In this document: positions 1 through 5,895 of the stretch, in pieces
How the letters are laid out: the number at the start of each line of letters is the position of its first letter
How positions within the stretch are numbered: the stretch's first letter is position 1
Origin: Spirochaetota bacterium
Lineage (GTDB): Bacteria; Spirochaetota; Spirochaetia; Treponematales; Treponemataceae
Reading direction: 5' to 3'
Length of the DNA stretch: 21,598 bases
Assembly: GCA_023393015.1 (NCBI GenBank)
Contig: JAEWMY010000055.1
Span: forward strand, 1 to 21,598
Made by a program: the position numbers and the translations under genes
Notes under the pieces: model-generated
The model's input: the letters and a program-made list of their open reading frames with translations, nothing else
Database searches by the model: none
Told to the model about the DNA's origin: nothing

Positions 1-73
1 ACGACTGAAACACGAAACCGCGCCGCTTGCAGAGGCTGACGATTTTTTCCATTGATACCGAGTGATCTTCCAT
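1..73 (-). CDS. glyS: Glycyl-tRNA synthetase, N-terminal fragment (runs off left edge)
   Basis: Only the first 24 codons are present, reading leftward from ATG at 73-71 and leaving the window. The translation begins MEDHSVSMEKIVSLCKRRGF and continues VFQS. That is the typical beginning of the single-chain (alpha2) class II glycyl-tRNA synthetase, which continues into the SSEIYGG segment in relatives. The enzyme charges tRNA-Gly in the cytoplasm. A good Shine-Dalgarno AAGGAG (complement of 83-88) lies 9 nt before the ATG. The gene is divergent from the zinc-ribbon gene. The fragment is too short to show any catalytic motif, so the call rests on recognising the conserved N-terminal helix. Confidence 0.8.
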   Translation of the reverse strand, partial: MEDHSVSMEKIVSLCKRRGFVFQS

Positions 74-128
74 TTTAAGAGGCTCCTTCGCCCCCGCTGG
101 ATGCGAGGGAAATGTCATAGTGGGTAAC

Positions 129-158
129 AGTTTACCATAGTAAGCGATTGAATGTACA
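129..158 (-). promoter_or_regulatory. Candidate glyS promoter with overlapping inverted repeat
   Basis: On the minus strand TGTACA (158-153) is followed after 18 bp by TAAACT (134-129). Both match four of six sigma-70 consensus bases. The -10 lies inside a short inverted repeat GGTAA-N4-TTACC at 123-136, which could be an operator. The direct copies of CATAG at 116-120 and 137-141 flank it. This is a weak prediction, made because glyS needs a promoter somewhere in 74-207. Confidence 0.3.
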
Positions 159-172
159 GAAGAAGAAACGTG

Positions 173-201
173 TTGACGCCCTGACGCCCCGGGTCTATGC
201 T
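173..201 (+). promoter_or_regulatory. Sigma-70-like promoter for the zinc-ribbon gene, leaderless geometry
   Basis: TTGACG (173-178, five of six) is followed by a 17-bp spacer and TATGCT (196-201, four of six). The -10 ends six bases before the ATG at 208, so transcription would begin at or next to the start codon. No Shine-Dalgarno is visible. The promoter lies inside the longer reading frame that opens at TTG 148, which argues against that upstream start. Confidence 0.5.
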
Positions 202-207
202 TTCCGT

Positions 208-390
208 ATGGAAATGAGAGCGAAATGCCCGAACTGCGGCAAGACATTCATGATCCGGAAAAGCGAACTTCCCTGCCCGGAATGCGGCGGGCTCCTGGTC
301 AAAGACTCGGGGACGACTCCCTGGCTAATCCGCCTCTTCGACCTCGACGGCATCTGGAAGACCGCGCCGATCCGGTCGACGCACAAGTAA
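208..390 (+). CDS. Small zinc-ribbon protein
   Basis: This 60-aa protein carries two CxxC knuckles, CPNC at residues 7-10 and CPEC at 23-26, separated by 12 residues. That is a rubredoxin-like/FYDLN-type zinc ribbon expected to bind one Zn ion. The tail (about residues 30-60) has no recognisable domain. An in-frame TTG at 148 would add 20 residues, but a promoter-like TTGACG-N17-TATGCT ends six bases before ATG 208, so the shorter form is preferred. Its function is unknown; zinc ribbons of this size often occur in nucleic-acid-binding or regulatory proteins, but nothing here decides it. It is divergent from glyS and followed 69 bp later by the LuxR-type membrane protein. Confidence 0.6.
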   Translation: MEMRAKCPNCGKTFMIRKSELPCPECGGLLVKDSGTTPWLIRLFDLDGIWKTAPIRSTHK

Positions 391-447
391 CGCCGTACCG
401 TCGAAGCCCGGTCTCCCCGGTCCATTCCGCAAACGACCGGTTTTCGC

Positions 448-453
448 TATACT
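448..453 (+). promoter_or_regulatory. -10 element TATACT directly before the membrane LuxR gene
   Basis: TATACT matches five of six -10 consensus bases and ends six bases before the ATG at 460. A convincing -35 is not seen (425-430 is TTCCGC). There is no Shine-Dalgarno in the space before the ATG. The spacing would put the transcription start on the start codon. Confidence 0.4.
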
Positions 454-459
454 GCCGTC

Positions 460-1383
460 ATGCCGATCCTGCTGGTTTGCTCGCTTTTCGTCGTATCGAC
501 GGGTCTCGCCGCGCTCGTACTGGCCCTGTACGCGTTTCCGCGTCACCCCTCCCGCACGGGGGCGGCGCGTTTCCTGCTCGCGCTGGCCGCCTGGCTTCTC
601 GCCCTTGATATCGCAGTCACCGGTTTCTCCTGGCGAATCGGGATACCCTACCATCGCGGTTTCAGAGCCGTGACGCTCGTGGCACAGAGGGCCGCCTGGA
701 CGCTCGTTCCGCTCGCCGGTATCGCGTTTACCGCTCCCCGCAAGGGAGAGCGTCGGGTAACGGCGATCCGGATCGCATTCCCCCTCTCCGTCGTCCTCGC
801 CGCCTTCGCATGTTTCACTTCGTTTTCGGCAATCCCGTCGTTGACGCGGATCGCCTCCGAAAACCGCGACGCGATCTGGGTCGCCTCGAACGCCTACGTT
901 TCGGCGCTTATTATCCTGTCGCTTTTACCGACTCGAAGCCGTCCTTCGCGCGCGATTCACCGAGGACCGTCCGTCGCCGCCGCCGGTATCTCCCTTGTCG
1001 CGTCGCTTTTCGCCGCGCTACCCGCGCTCTTTCGCGCCGTGTCCATCGACGAGAACGTCGCAGTCCTCGTCGTCTCCCTGACCCTTTCGACCGCCATTTT
1101 CGCCTCGGTGCCGCTTGCCCGGCAATGGAACTCGAAAGGGTCCGACGCTCGCGAAGCGCTCAAACCCGACGCCCTCTCGGACGGCGTGCTGATTCTCCTG
1201 AGCGCGCGTGAGACGGAGATCGCGAAGCTCCTCGCCGAGGGAAGGACGAACGCCGAAATGGCCGATACGCTGTGTATCTCCACGAAAACCGTGGAAACGC
1301 ACGTCTCCAACATCTTCCGCAAAACCGGCGTCACCAATCGCGTTCAACTCGCGCGATCTCTCCTCCGGAGCGATCGGGGTTAA
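460..1383 (+). CDS. Seven-helix membrane protein with LuxR-type HTH tail
   Basis: The 307-aa protein has about seven hydrophobic segments (roughly 3-25, 36-56, 74-92, 104-122, 138-157, 171-192 and 199-218). A short linker leads to a C-terminal LuxR/GerE-type helix-turn-helix at about 247-303. The HTH shows the usual LSARETEIAKLLAEG opening and the recognition-helix region STKTVETHVSNIFRKTGV. The likely role is a membrane-bound one-component transcription regulator: the helical bundle would sense a signal and the cytoplasmic tail bind DNA. Ligand and targets are unknown. The ATG has no Shine-Dalgarno but a TATACT six bases upstream. A 16-bp palindrome spans the stop codon. The downstream lipoprotein esterase starts 92 bp later with its own RBS. 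The HTH call is firm; the sensing role is inferred. Confidence 0.85.
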   Translation: MPILLVCSLFVVSTGLAALVLALYAFPRHPSRTGAARFLLALAAWLLALDIAVTGFSWRIGIPYHRGFRAVTLVAQRAAWTLVPLAGIAFTAPRKGERRVTAIRIAFPLSVVLAAFACFTSFSAIPSLTRIASENRDAIWVASNAYVSALIILSLLPTRSRPSRAIHRGPSVAAAGISLVASLFAALPALFRAVSIDENVAVLVVSLTLSTAIFASVPLARQWNSKGSDAREALKPDALSDGVLILLSARETEIAKLLAEGRTNAEMADTLCISTKTVETHVSNIFRKTGVTNRVQLARSLLRSDRG

Positions 1384-1389
1384 CCCCGA
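1374..1389. repeat. 16-bp perfect palindrome spanning a stop codon
   Basis: TCGGGGTTAACCCCGA is a perfect palindrome that contains the TAA stop (1381-1383) of the membrane LuxR gene. No T-run follows, so it is not a standard intrinsic terminator. It could be a protein-binding site or a transcript 3'-end structure. Confidence 0.5.
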
Positions 1390-1426
1390 GAACCGCCGGA
1401 TCAATCCGATTACGGGTTTTCCCCAA

Positions 1427-1456
1427 TTGCGGACGGCTCGCGCCCGAGCGTACCAT
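1427..1456 (+). promoter_or_regulatory. Weak candidate promoter for the lipoprotein esterase
   Basis: TTGCGG (1427-1432) and TACCAT (1451-1456) are 18 bp apart, with three and four consensus matches. The start of transcription would be near 1463, just before the AAGGAG that precedes the ATG at 1476. This is a low-confidence call. Confidence 0.25.
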
Positions 1457-1475
1457 GTGACGCAAGGAGCCCCCC

Positions 1476-2402
1476 ATGATAAACGACAAAAATTACGCGG
1501 TCGCCCTCTCGTGCCTGTTCGCCTCGATTCTCGCGTTCGCCTCGTGCGATTCCGAATTCAGGCGTGCGACAAGAGAATTACCCCCTCCCCCGGCAAAGCC
1601 GGCTCTCGAGCGGATCGAGTTCCCGAGCGCCGTTCTCGGCAAGACGATGGCGCTCTACGCCTACCTCCCCCCGGGATACTCGCAGGAGCGCGAATGGCCC
1701 GTTCTCTATCTCCTTCACGGTTTCGGCAACGACGAGATCGAGTGGTTCGAATACCACAAACTCAACGAGGTCGCGGACAGACTCATAACGGCGGGGCTAA
1801 TGGAACCGACGGTCATTATCGCGCCGCGAATGGAAAATAGCTGGGGAATCGATTCCGGGAAAACCGCCATGAACGGACCGTCTCCGAAACGGGCGCTTTT
1901 CAGCGGTCAATACGAGACGTACTTCGTCAAGGAAGTCATGTACCTCGCGGAAACCCGCTATCGCGCCTCGAAAGAACGGTCCGAACGGAGCCTCGGCGGG
2001 ATATCGATGGGCGGATTCGCCGCGCTCCATATCGGACTCAGACATCCCGACTTGTTCGCGCGTGTCGGGGGACATAGCCCGGCGCTCAGGGGAAAGGACA
2101 TTCCCGATTACTTCCTCTACGCGAAGCCCCGAAAGACGACCGACGTTGACCCTGTCGAACTCGCGCGCAAGAGAAACCTCCGTGACTTGAGCGTGTTCAT
2201 CGACTGCGGAACGGAAGATTCCCTCTTCTCGGGATGCGAGGAACTGGCCGACGTACTTTCGAAACGGAAGGCCGACGTAACGTTCTACTCCGCACCTGGC
2301 GCGCATAACGCGTCCTACTGGCATCCGAACCTCGCGCGGTATCTCCGTTTTTACGCCGGGAAACGGGCGGAAAAAACGGACGTTAACCGACCCGTTCCAT
2401 GA
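1476..2402 (+). CDS. Predicted lipoprotein esterase (esterase D / PF00756-like alpha/beta hydrolase)
   Basis: The 308-aa precursor opens with a signal peptide and a lipobox-like FAS-C at Cys24 (relaxed, as in spirochaetes), so it is probably a lipid-anchored envelope protein. After a proline-rich linker (36-42) comes an alpha/beta hydrolase domain. LLHGFGN (79-85) is the oxyanion-hole strand, GISMGG holds the nucleophile Ser177, and the likely acid and base are Asp248 (CGTEDSL) and His277 (GAHNASYW). The family cleaves carboxylic esters such as acyl-sugars, feruloyl or short-chain esters; the substrate cannot be told here. AAGGAG lies before the ATG. The next gene is another alpha/beta hydrolase 13 bp downstream, which suggests paired roles in polymer or ester breakdown. 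Confidence 0.8.
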   Translation: MINDKNYAVALSCLFASILAFASCDSEFRRATRELPPPPAKPALERIEFPSAVLGKTMALYAYLPPGYSQEREWPVLYLLHGFGNDEIEWFEYHKLNEVADRLITAGLMEPTVIIAPRMENSWGIDSGKTAMNGPSPKRALFSGQYETYFVKEVMYLAETRYRASKERSERSLGGISMGGFAALHIGLRHPDLFARVGGHSPALRGKDIPDYFLYAKPRKTTDVDPVELARKRNLRDLSVFIDCGTEDSLFSGCEELADVLSKRKADVTFYSAPGAHNASYWHPNLARYLRFYAGKRAEKTDVNRPVP

Positions 2403-2408
2403 TATACT
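2403..2408 (+). promoter_or_regulatory. -10 element TATACT directly before the second hydrolase gene
   Basis: TATACT starts on the base after the esterase stop codon and ends seven bases before ATG 2416. No Shine-Dalgarno is visible before that ATG and no good -35 is seen. The arrangement matches the sites at 196-201 and 448-453. Confidence 0.35.
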
Positions 2409-2415
2409 GATACCC

Positions 2416-3246
2416 ATGGATAAAAAAGCGAAACCGGAATACTTCCGCGCGGTACTCGCGCTCGGCGCGTGTGTCGCGTTCGCGCTCTCGCTCTACGGAG
2501 CCCTGCGGTTCAGGCCGTCGCGGCAAGTCGAATACGACGCGGCGTTCTGGCCAGCTAAAAAGGTCGAAAGCGGGTCATGGACGTGGTGCGTAACCCACGC
2601 GGGTATCGTTTACAACCTCTATATTCCGGAGGGACTTGACCGCGACGACGCCACGGCGACGATCCCGCTCATCGTCTGCTTTCACGGGTCTACCGGGAAG
2701 GCGACGTCGAAAGACCAGCTCGGACGGCTCTTCGCGAACGAGAGATCGCAGGCCGCGCTCGACCCTAACGGGGCCGCGGTACTCGTCCCCCATTCCCGAA
2801 TAGAGTATTTCTCGGACCCCGACGGATACGCCCGATTGATCGACAACGTCATACTCGAGCATCCGTGCGTCGACCCTGACCGCGTCGCCCTCTACGGCTT
2901 TTCGCAAGGAGCCGCGTTCGTCCACGAGCTCGCCATGCGCCACCCCGGCCTCGCGCGGGCCGCGGCGACGGGCAGTTCGTATTATTCGGCGGGAGTTTCC
3001 GAGCTCTTCAGGGGAGCGCGCGTGAAATTCTGGAGCGCGCTCTCGCGGAACGACGCCGGGATCTACGAACAGGGTGTCCGCACGGCCCGGACGCTCGCCT
3101 TCCTGTGTCCCGACTCCCGCTACGTCGAGTACGATCGACGCGGGCACTTTTTTATCGAACCCGGCGACCGGTCGGGCAGCGGCGCCGCGTCGGAACATGA
3201 CGGGGAGACATTTATCGAATGGCTTTCCGAGGCGCTCGCGCGGTGA
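2416..3246 (+). CDS. Membrane-anchored alpha/beta hydrolase (PHB-depolymerase / feruloyl-esterase-like)
   Basis: The 276-aa protein has an N-terminal hydrophobic segment (about 11-31) that would serve as an uncleaved signal anchor, leaving the catalytic domain outside the cytoplasmic membrane. The hydrolase fold shows IVCFHGSTG (86-94) as the oxyanion loop and YGFSQGAA with nucleophile Ser163. Plausible acid and base are Asp213 (SRNDAG) and His244 (RRGHFF). The GFSQGAA elbow and the loop around CVDPDRVALYG resemble the polyhydroxybutyrate depolymerase/LpqC group of esterases. The substrate is unknown. It follows the lipoprotein esterase by 13 bp and may be co-transcribed or use its own leaderless promoter. 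It converges with the CheX-like gene, leaving only 9 bp between stop codons. Confidence 0.7.
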   Translation: MDKKAKPEYFRAVLALGACVAFALSLYGALRFRPSRQVEYDAAFWPAKKVESGSWTWCVTHAGIVYNLYIPEGLDRDDATATIPLIVCFHGSTGKATSKDQLGRLFANERSQAALDPNGAAVLVPHSRIEYFSDPDGYARLIDNVILEHPCVDPDRVALYGFSQGAAFVHELAMRHPGLARAAATGSSYYSAGVSELFRGARVKFWSALSRNDAGIYEQGVRTARTLAFLCPDSRYVEYDRRGHFFIEPGDRSGSGAASEHDGETFIEWLSEALAR

Positions 3247-3255
3247 TTCGCGCGT

Positions 3256-3741
3256 TCAGAGCCGGTACGCCGCGGGAAGTTCGGTAAGGCTTACGTTGAC
3301 GAGAAAATGTCCCATGGGCGTCGAAAACGGAACCGCCAGGATCGGTTCCTTGTCCGGCCAGGCGATCGTGTGATTCTGTCCCTGGACGACGAGCGGAACC
3401 GATATGTCGATCTTGTACCCGACGAGCTTCCCGGACGCCCGCGCGGCGACGATATTCACCAACTCGCCGACCATGCCGTTGATGAGCTCCTCGCGCTCCT
3501 CCTCGCTCTTCCACGCCACCCCGGTCTTTCTGAGCAGGGTGTCCGCGAGTATCCTCGTAAGCCTGATGGCCACGACGCCGATCGCGTTTCCCGTAAGGAC
3601 CATTACCGACGAGATATCCCACCGGTGCGAATGGGCCCGCTCGTCGATGTATACGTTCGAGGCTGCCGGCGTGACGCCGAACATCTCCGAAAACATCTCG
3701 ATTGTCGCAGAAAGAAACGGATTGATATACTCGACGTTCAC
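3256..3741 (-). CDS. cheX: CheX-like chemotaxis phosphatase
   Basis: The 161-aa protein begins MNVEYINPFLSATIEMF, typical for CheX/CheC-X family proteins. It carries the phosphatase signature E-x2-N in the helix around NGMVGELVNIVAARASG (Glu93, Asn96), and ends with a beta-rich half. CheX dephosphorylates CheY-P and resets signalling. The start is GTG at 3741-3739. It is preceded by GGGAGGG 6 nt upstream and the protein begins exactly at the conserved N-terminus. An ATG at 3786 would add 15 residues, but it lies inside a large palindrome and has no RBS. The gene is downstream of gltX and not near the other che genes, so it could serve a different CheY. A second CheX-like gene is at 19520. Confidence 0.8.
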   Translation of the reverse strand: MNVEYINPFLSATIEMFSEMFGVTPAASNVYIDERAHSHRWDISSVMVLTGNAIGVVAIRLTRILADTLLRKTGVAWKSEEEREELINGMVGELVNIVAARASGKLVGYKIDISVPLVVQGQNHTIAWPDKEPILAVPFSTPMGHFLVNVSLTELPAAYRL

Positions 3742-3747
3742 GTCCCA

Positions 3748-3754
3748 CCCTCCC
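3748..3754 (-). promoter_or_regulatory. Shine-Dalgarno fixing the GTG start of the CheX-like gene
   Basis: GGGAGGG on the minus strand lies 6 nt before GTG 3741-3739. It supports the GTG start over the ATG at 3786. Confidence 0.7.
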
Positions 3755-3760
3755 GGTACG

Positions 3761-3790
3761 TTCCGCGGAAACGCGCGCGTTTCCACGGAA
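3761..3790. repeat. 30-bp near-perfect inverted repeat upstream of the CheX-like gene
   Basis: The left arm TTCCGCGGAAACGCG (3761-3775) and the right arm CGCGTTTCCACGGAA (3776-3790) are reverse complements with one mismatch. In minus-strand RNA the mismatch becomes a G-U pair, so the stem would be continuous. The central 18 bp (3767-3784) are a perfect palindrome. It lies between the gltX stop and the cheX RBS. It has no following T-run on either strand. An operator, a 5'-UTR hairpin or a transcript 3' end are possible. Confidence 0.7.
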
Positions 3791-3791
3791 A

Positions 3792-3820
3792 ATGGTCGGT
3801 CATGCGGATGTGACTGTCAA
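3792..3820 (-). promoter_or_regulatory. Candidate promoter for the CheX-like gene
   Basis: A perfect -35 TTGACA (complement of 3815-3820) is followed after 17 bp by a poor -10, GACCAT (3797-3792). Transcription would start near 3785, inside the right arm of the 30-bp palindrome. The weak -10 is what one expects of an activated promoter, or the match may be chance. Confidence 0.35.
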
Positions 3821-3865
3821 GGACGCGCGAGTCGGGCGAGACGCGAAAGCGCGGGAAGGGCGGGC

Positions 3866-5404
3866 CTAAAACCTCTCGGCGAGGGTCCTTTCCACGCGCG
3901 CGACCGCGAGGTCCACGCCGAGAATTTGAATCGAACCGACGAGGGGCGGGCTGACCCGGCTTCCGGTAACGGCCATGCGAACCGGCATCATGAGGTCTCC
4001 GATCTTGATCCCGAGGGATTCGGCGGTCGCGCGGAAAAGCGAATCGGCCTCTTCCTCGCCCATGCCGGCGATACGTCCGATTACGTCCTTCGCGGCCACG
4101 AGGGCCTCCCGGGTTTTCGCCGCGTCGAGCTTTTTCGGGACTATCTCCTCTACGGGCGGAACGGCGGGTTCCGAGAACAGGAAGGCGACCATGGCGGGGG
4201 CCTCGGTAAGGAAGTGGAGGCGCTCCCGGATCAGCGGCATCACGCGCATCAGGGTCGCCCGCTGATCGGCAGTCGGCGAAAGCAGGGTTTGGTCGGCGAA
4301 GGAAAGCCCCGAAGCCGCGCGCGCCTCGGGGGAGTTCGGCTCGCCGGGACCGCACTGCCCGAGCACGCCCGAGTTCGCGACAAATGGCCAGGTCAGGTCG
4401 AAGAGTTCCGCGTCGGTCTTCGCCCGCATGTACTGTCCGTTGAACCACTCGAGTTTCTTGTAGTCGAACACCGCGGGAGCCTTGTTTATGTGCTCCATGA
4501 GGAAAAGCTCGCCGAGCTCCCCGAGGGTATACATGTCCCGTCCGTCCTCGAAGGAACAGCCGAGCATGGCGACGTAATTGATGAGGGCTTCCTTCAGGTA
4601 GCCGTTGTTGCGGAATTCGTTGCAGCTCGTCGCGCCGTGGCGTTTCGAGAGCTTCTGGCCGTCCTGCCCCATGACCATGGGAAGGTGGCAATAGTCGGGA
4701 TGCTCCCATCCGAAGGCCTTGTACATGACGACATGCAGCGGCGTCGACGGGATCCATTCCTGCGCGCGCATGACGTGGGTAATTTCCATGTAATGGTCGT
4801 CGACGATATTCGCGAGGTGATAGGTCGGAAACCCGTCGCTTTTCAGCAATACCGGGTCCGGGTTCACGTCCTCGTTCTTCCATTCGATGTCGCCGAGCAG
4901 GGCGTCGTGGAATTTCGTCGAGCCTTCGAGAGGCACGGCGAGCCGGATGACGAAGGGCTTCCCCGCGTCGAGATTCGCCCGTACTTCCTCCGGGGCGAGG
5001 GACCGGCAGTGCCGGTCGTAGCCCGGGGCCATCTTGTTCATGGTCTGGATCTTTCGGATCCGCTCGAGACGCTCCTCGTCGCAGAAGCAGTAGTACGCCT
5101 GCCCCCTTTCCACGAGCTCGAGGGCGTGCTTCTTGTACAGCTCGAAGCGCTGTGACTGAACGTAGGGGCCGAAGGGCCCGCCGCGGGGGCCGCCCTCGTC
5201 CCAGTCCATACCGAGCCAGGAAAGCGTATCGTAGAGGTTCTGTTCGTATTCGCTCGCGTATCGGGTCTGGTCGGTATCCTCGATACGGAGGATAAAGGTG
5301 CCGCCCGTCGCTTTGGCGTAGAGGTAATTGAAAAGGGCGGTTCTCACGCCGCCGATGTGCTGATTCCCCGTCGGGGATGGCGCGTAACGCACGCGAACTT
5401 TCAT
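3866..5404 (-). CDS. gltX: Glutamyl-tRNA synthetase
   Basis: This 512-aa class I aminoacyl-tRNA synthetase attaches glutamate to tRNA-Glu in the cytoplasm. The Rossmann catalytic domain starts at MKVRVRYAPSPTG with the HIGH motif as HIGG (16-19), followed by LRIEDTD (39-45). A zinc-knuckle pattern C106-x-C108 ... Y129-x3-C133 matches the E. coli GluRS arrangement. HLANIVDDH (196-204) is the nucleotide and acceptor-end region, and KMSKS appears as KLSKR (251-255). The remaining 250 residues form the helical anticodon-binding part. The frame is open 14 codons further, but ATG 5404 has AAGGAG (5412-5417 complement) 7 nt upstream and gives the conserved N-terminus. Length is normal. It is driven by its own predicted promoter at 5474-5502. 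Confidence 0.97.
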   Translation of the reverse strand: MKVRVRYAPSPTGNQHIGGVRTALFNYLYAKATGGTFILRIEDTDQTRYASEYEQNLYDTLSWLGMDWDEGGPRGGPFGPYVQSQRFELYKKHALELVERGQAYYCFCDEERLERIRKIQTMNKMAPGYDRHCRSLAPEEVRANLDAGKPFVIRLAVPLEGSTKFHDALLGDIEWKNEDVNPDPVLLKSDGFPTYHLANIVDDHYMEITHVMRAQEWIPSTPLHVVMYKAFGWEHPDYCHLPMVMGQDGQKLSKRHGATSCNEFRNNGYLKEALINYVAMLGCSFEDGRDMYTLGELGELFLMEHINKAPAVFDYKKLEWFNGQYMRAKTDAELFDLTWPFVANSGVLGQCGPGEPNSPEARAASGLSFADQTLLSPTADQRATLMRVMPLIRERLHFLTEAPAMVAFLFSEPAVPPVEEIVPKKLDAAKTREALVAAKDVIGRIAGMGEEEADSLFRATAESLGIKIGDLMMPVRMAVTGSRVSPPLVGSIQILGVDLAVARVERTLAERF

Positions 5405-5411
5405 CCGGAAA

Positions 5412-5417
5412 CTCCTT
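5412..5417 (-). promoter_or_regulatory. Shine-Dalgarno fixing the gltX start
   Basis: AAGGAG on the minus strand lies 7 nt before ATG 5404-5402. It selects this start over the in-frame ATG at 5446. Confidence 0.75.
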
Positions 5418-5473
5418 ACCGAAAAGGCGAGGAGCCGGTAGCCCAACGCGCCCGGACTCCATCGCGAGCCTTC

Positions 5474-5502
5474 AGTATAGAGTTTTTCATACCCTTCGGC
5501 AA
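5474..5502 (-). promoter_or_regulatory. Sigma-70-type promoter for gltX
   Basis: On the minus strand TTGCCG (5502-5497, four of six) and TATACT (5479-5474, five of six) are separated by exactly 17 bp. The start of transcription would be near 5467, giving a leader of about 60 nt with the gltX RBS at its end. It is in the intergenic space between the TM1266-like gene and gltX. Confidence 0.6.
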
Positions 5503-5515
5503 GAAGGAGGCGGTA

Positions 5516-5770
5516 TTACCCGAAAACCATCTTCTGGAGCCGGACGCCCTTGCAGGACGCGAGCGCGGACTCGAGCGCGTCGCACTCGGACGCGGCCCCG
5601 CACAGCTCCAGGACGATCAAACCGTCAACCGCGCAGGATTCGTCGGTTACCGCGTGCAAGCCGAGCCTCGTCTTTATGTTGCAACCGTACTTGGTCAAGA
5701 CGCCCTGAACCTCTCCCGCCTCCGCGATACGGTTTTCGACATAGCATCCCAATACCCTTATTTCTTTCAT
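5516..5770 (-). CDS. TM1266 / iron-only hydrogenase system regulator family protein (ACT/NikR-C-like fold)
   Basis: This 84-aa protein opens MKEIRVLGCYVENRIAEAGE and continues with VQGVLTKYG, IKTRLGLH, GLIVLEL and a terminal VRLQKMVFG. That order of short blocks fits the TM1266 family, a small ferredoxin-like beta-alpha-beta fold related to ACT and NikR C-terminal domains. Members were named putative iron-only hydrogenase system regulators because they often lie near hydrogenase maturation genes. No hydrogenase gene is visible here, so its effector and target stay open. It carries five cysteines (9, 30, 46, 57, 63 and also 73). GGAG lies 10 nt before the ATG. It is divergent from the chemosensory operon across 125 bp. 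Confidence 0.65.
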   Translation of the reverse strand: MKEIRVLGCYVENRIAEAGEVQGVLTKYGCNIKTRLGLHAVTDESCAVDGLIVLELCGAASECDALESALASCKGVRLQKMVFG

Positions 5771-5831
5771 TACCCGGTGTCTCCTTTATCGATAAGTGTA
5801 ATCCATGTATCGCCCGGCGAAAAGGAATCGC

Positions 5832-5852
5832 GCGCGAAAATTCGCGCTTTTT
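5832..5852 (+). terminator. Terminator-like hairpin upstream of the chemosensory operon
   Basis: GCGCGA (5832-5837) pairs with TCGCGC (5842-5847) around a 4-nt loop, followed by TTTTT (5848-5852). The shape is that of a short intrinsic terminator on the plus strand, yet no plus-strand gene precedes it. It could stop transcripts running antisense through gltX, or be the leader hairpin of the minus-strand TM1266-like transcript. Confidence 0.35.
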
Positions 5853-5862
5853 CCGGAGATTG

Positions 5863-5870
5863 ATTATAGT
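5863..5870. promoter_or_regulatory. Overlapping divergent -10 elements between the TM1266-like gene and the chemosensory operon
   Basis: The eight bases ATTATAGT contain TATAGT on the plus strand (5865-5870) and a perfect TATAAT on the minus strand (5868-5863). The plus-strand site would start transcription near 5877, just ahead of the GGAGG (5881-5885) of the first operon gene. Neither direction has a clear -35. If both are real, polymerase could serve only one direction at a time. Confidence 0.35.
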
Positions 5871-5895
5871 TAACGCGGACGGAGGAACAGCCACC

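Noticed and set aside
148..207. TTG-initiated 20-residue extension of the zinc-ribbon protein
   Set aside because: No RBS precedes the TTG, and a promoter-like TTGACG-N17-TATGCT lies inside the extension, so ATG 208 was chosen.
3237..3254. CGCGCG-N6-CGCGCG as a bidirectional terminator between the second hydrolase and the CheX-like gene
   Set aside because: The stem is only six base pairs, overlaps the coding end and has no T-run on either strand.
3742..3786. ATG-initiated 15-residue extension of the CheX-like protein
   Set aside because: The ATG lies in the 30-bp palindrome without RBS; GTG 3741 has GGGAGGG at good spacing and yields the conserved N-terminus.
3404..5155. 583-codon open frame on the plus strand opposite gltX
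   Set aside because: It is antisense to a clear GluRS, has low-complexity Arg/Gly/Glu-rich translation and no recognisable motif or RBS. Long antisense frames are common in GC-rich genes.
3738..5462. 574-codon minus-strand frame overlapping gltX in another phase
   Set aside because: The translation is Arg/Pro-rich shadow sequence; the gltX phase holds all synthetase motifs.
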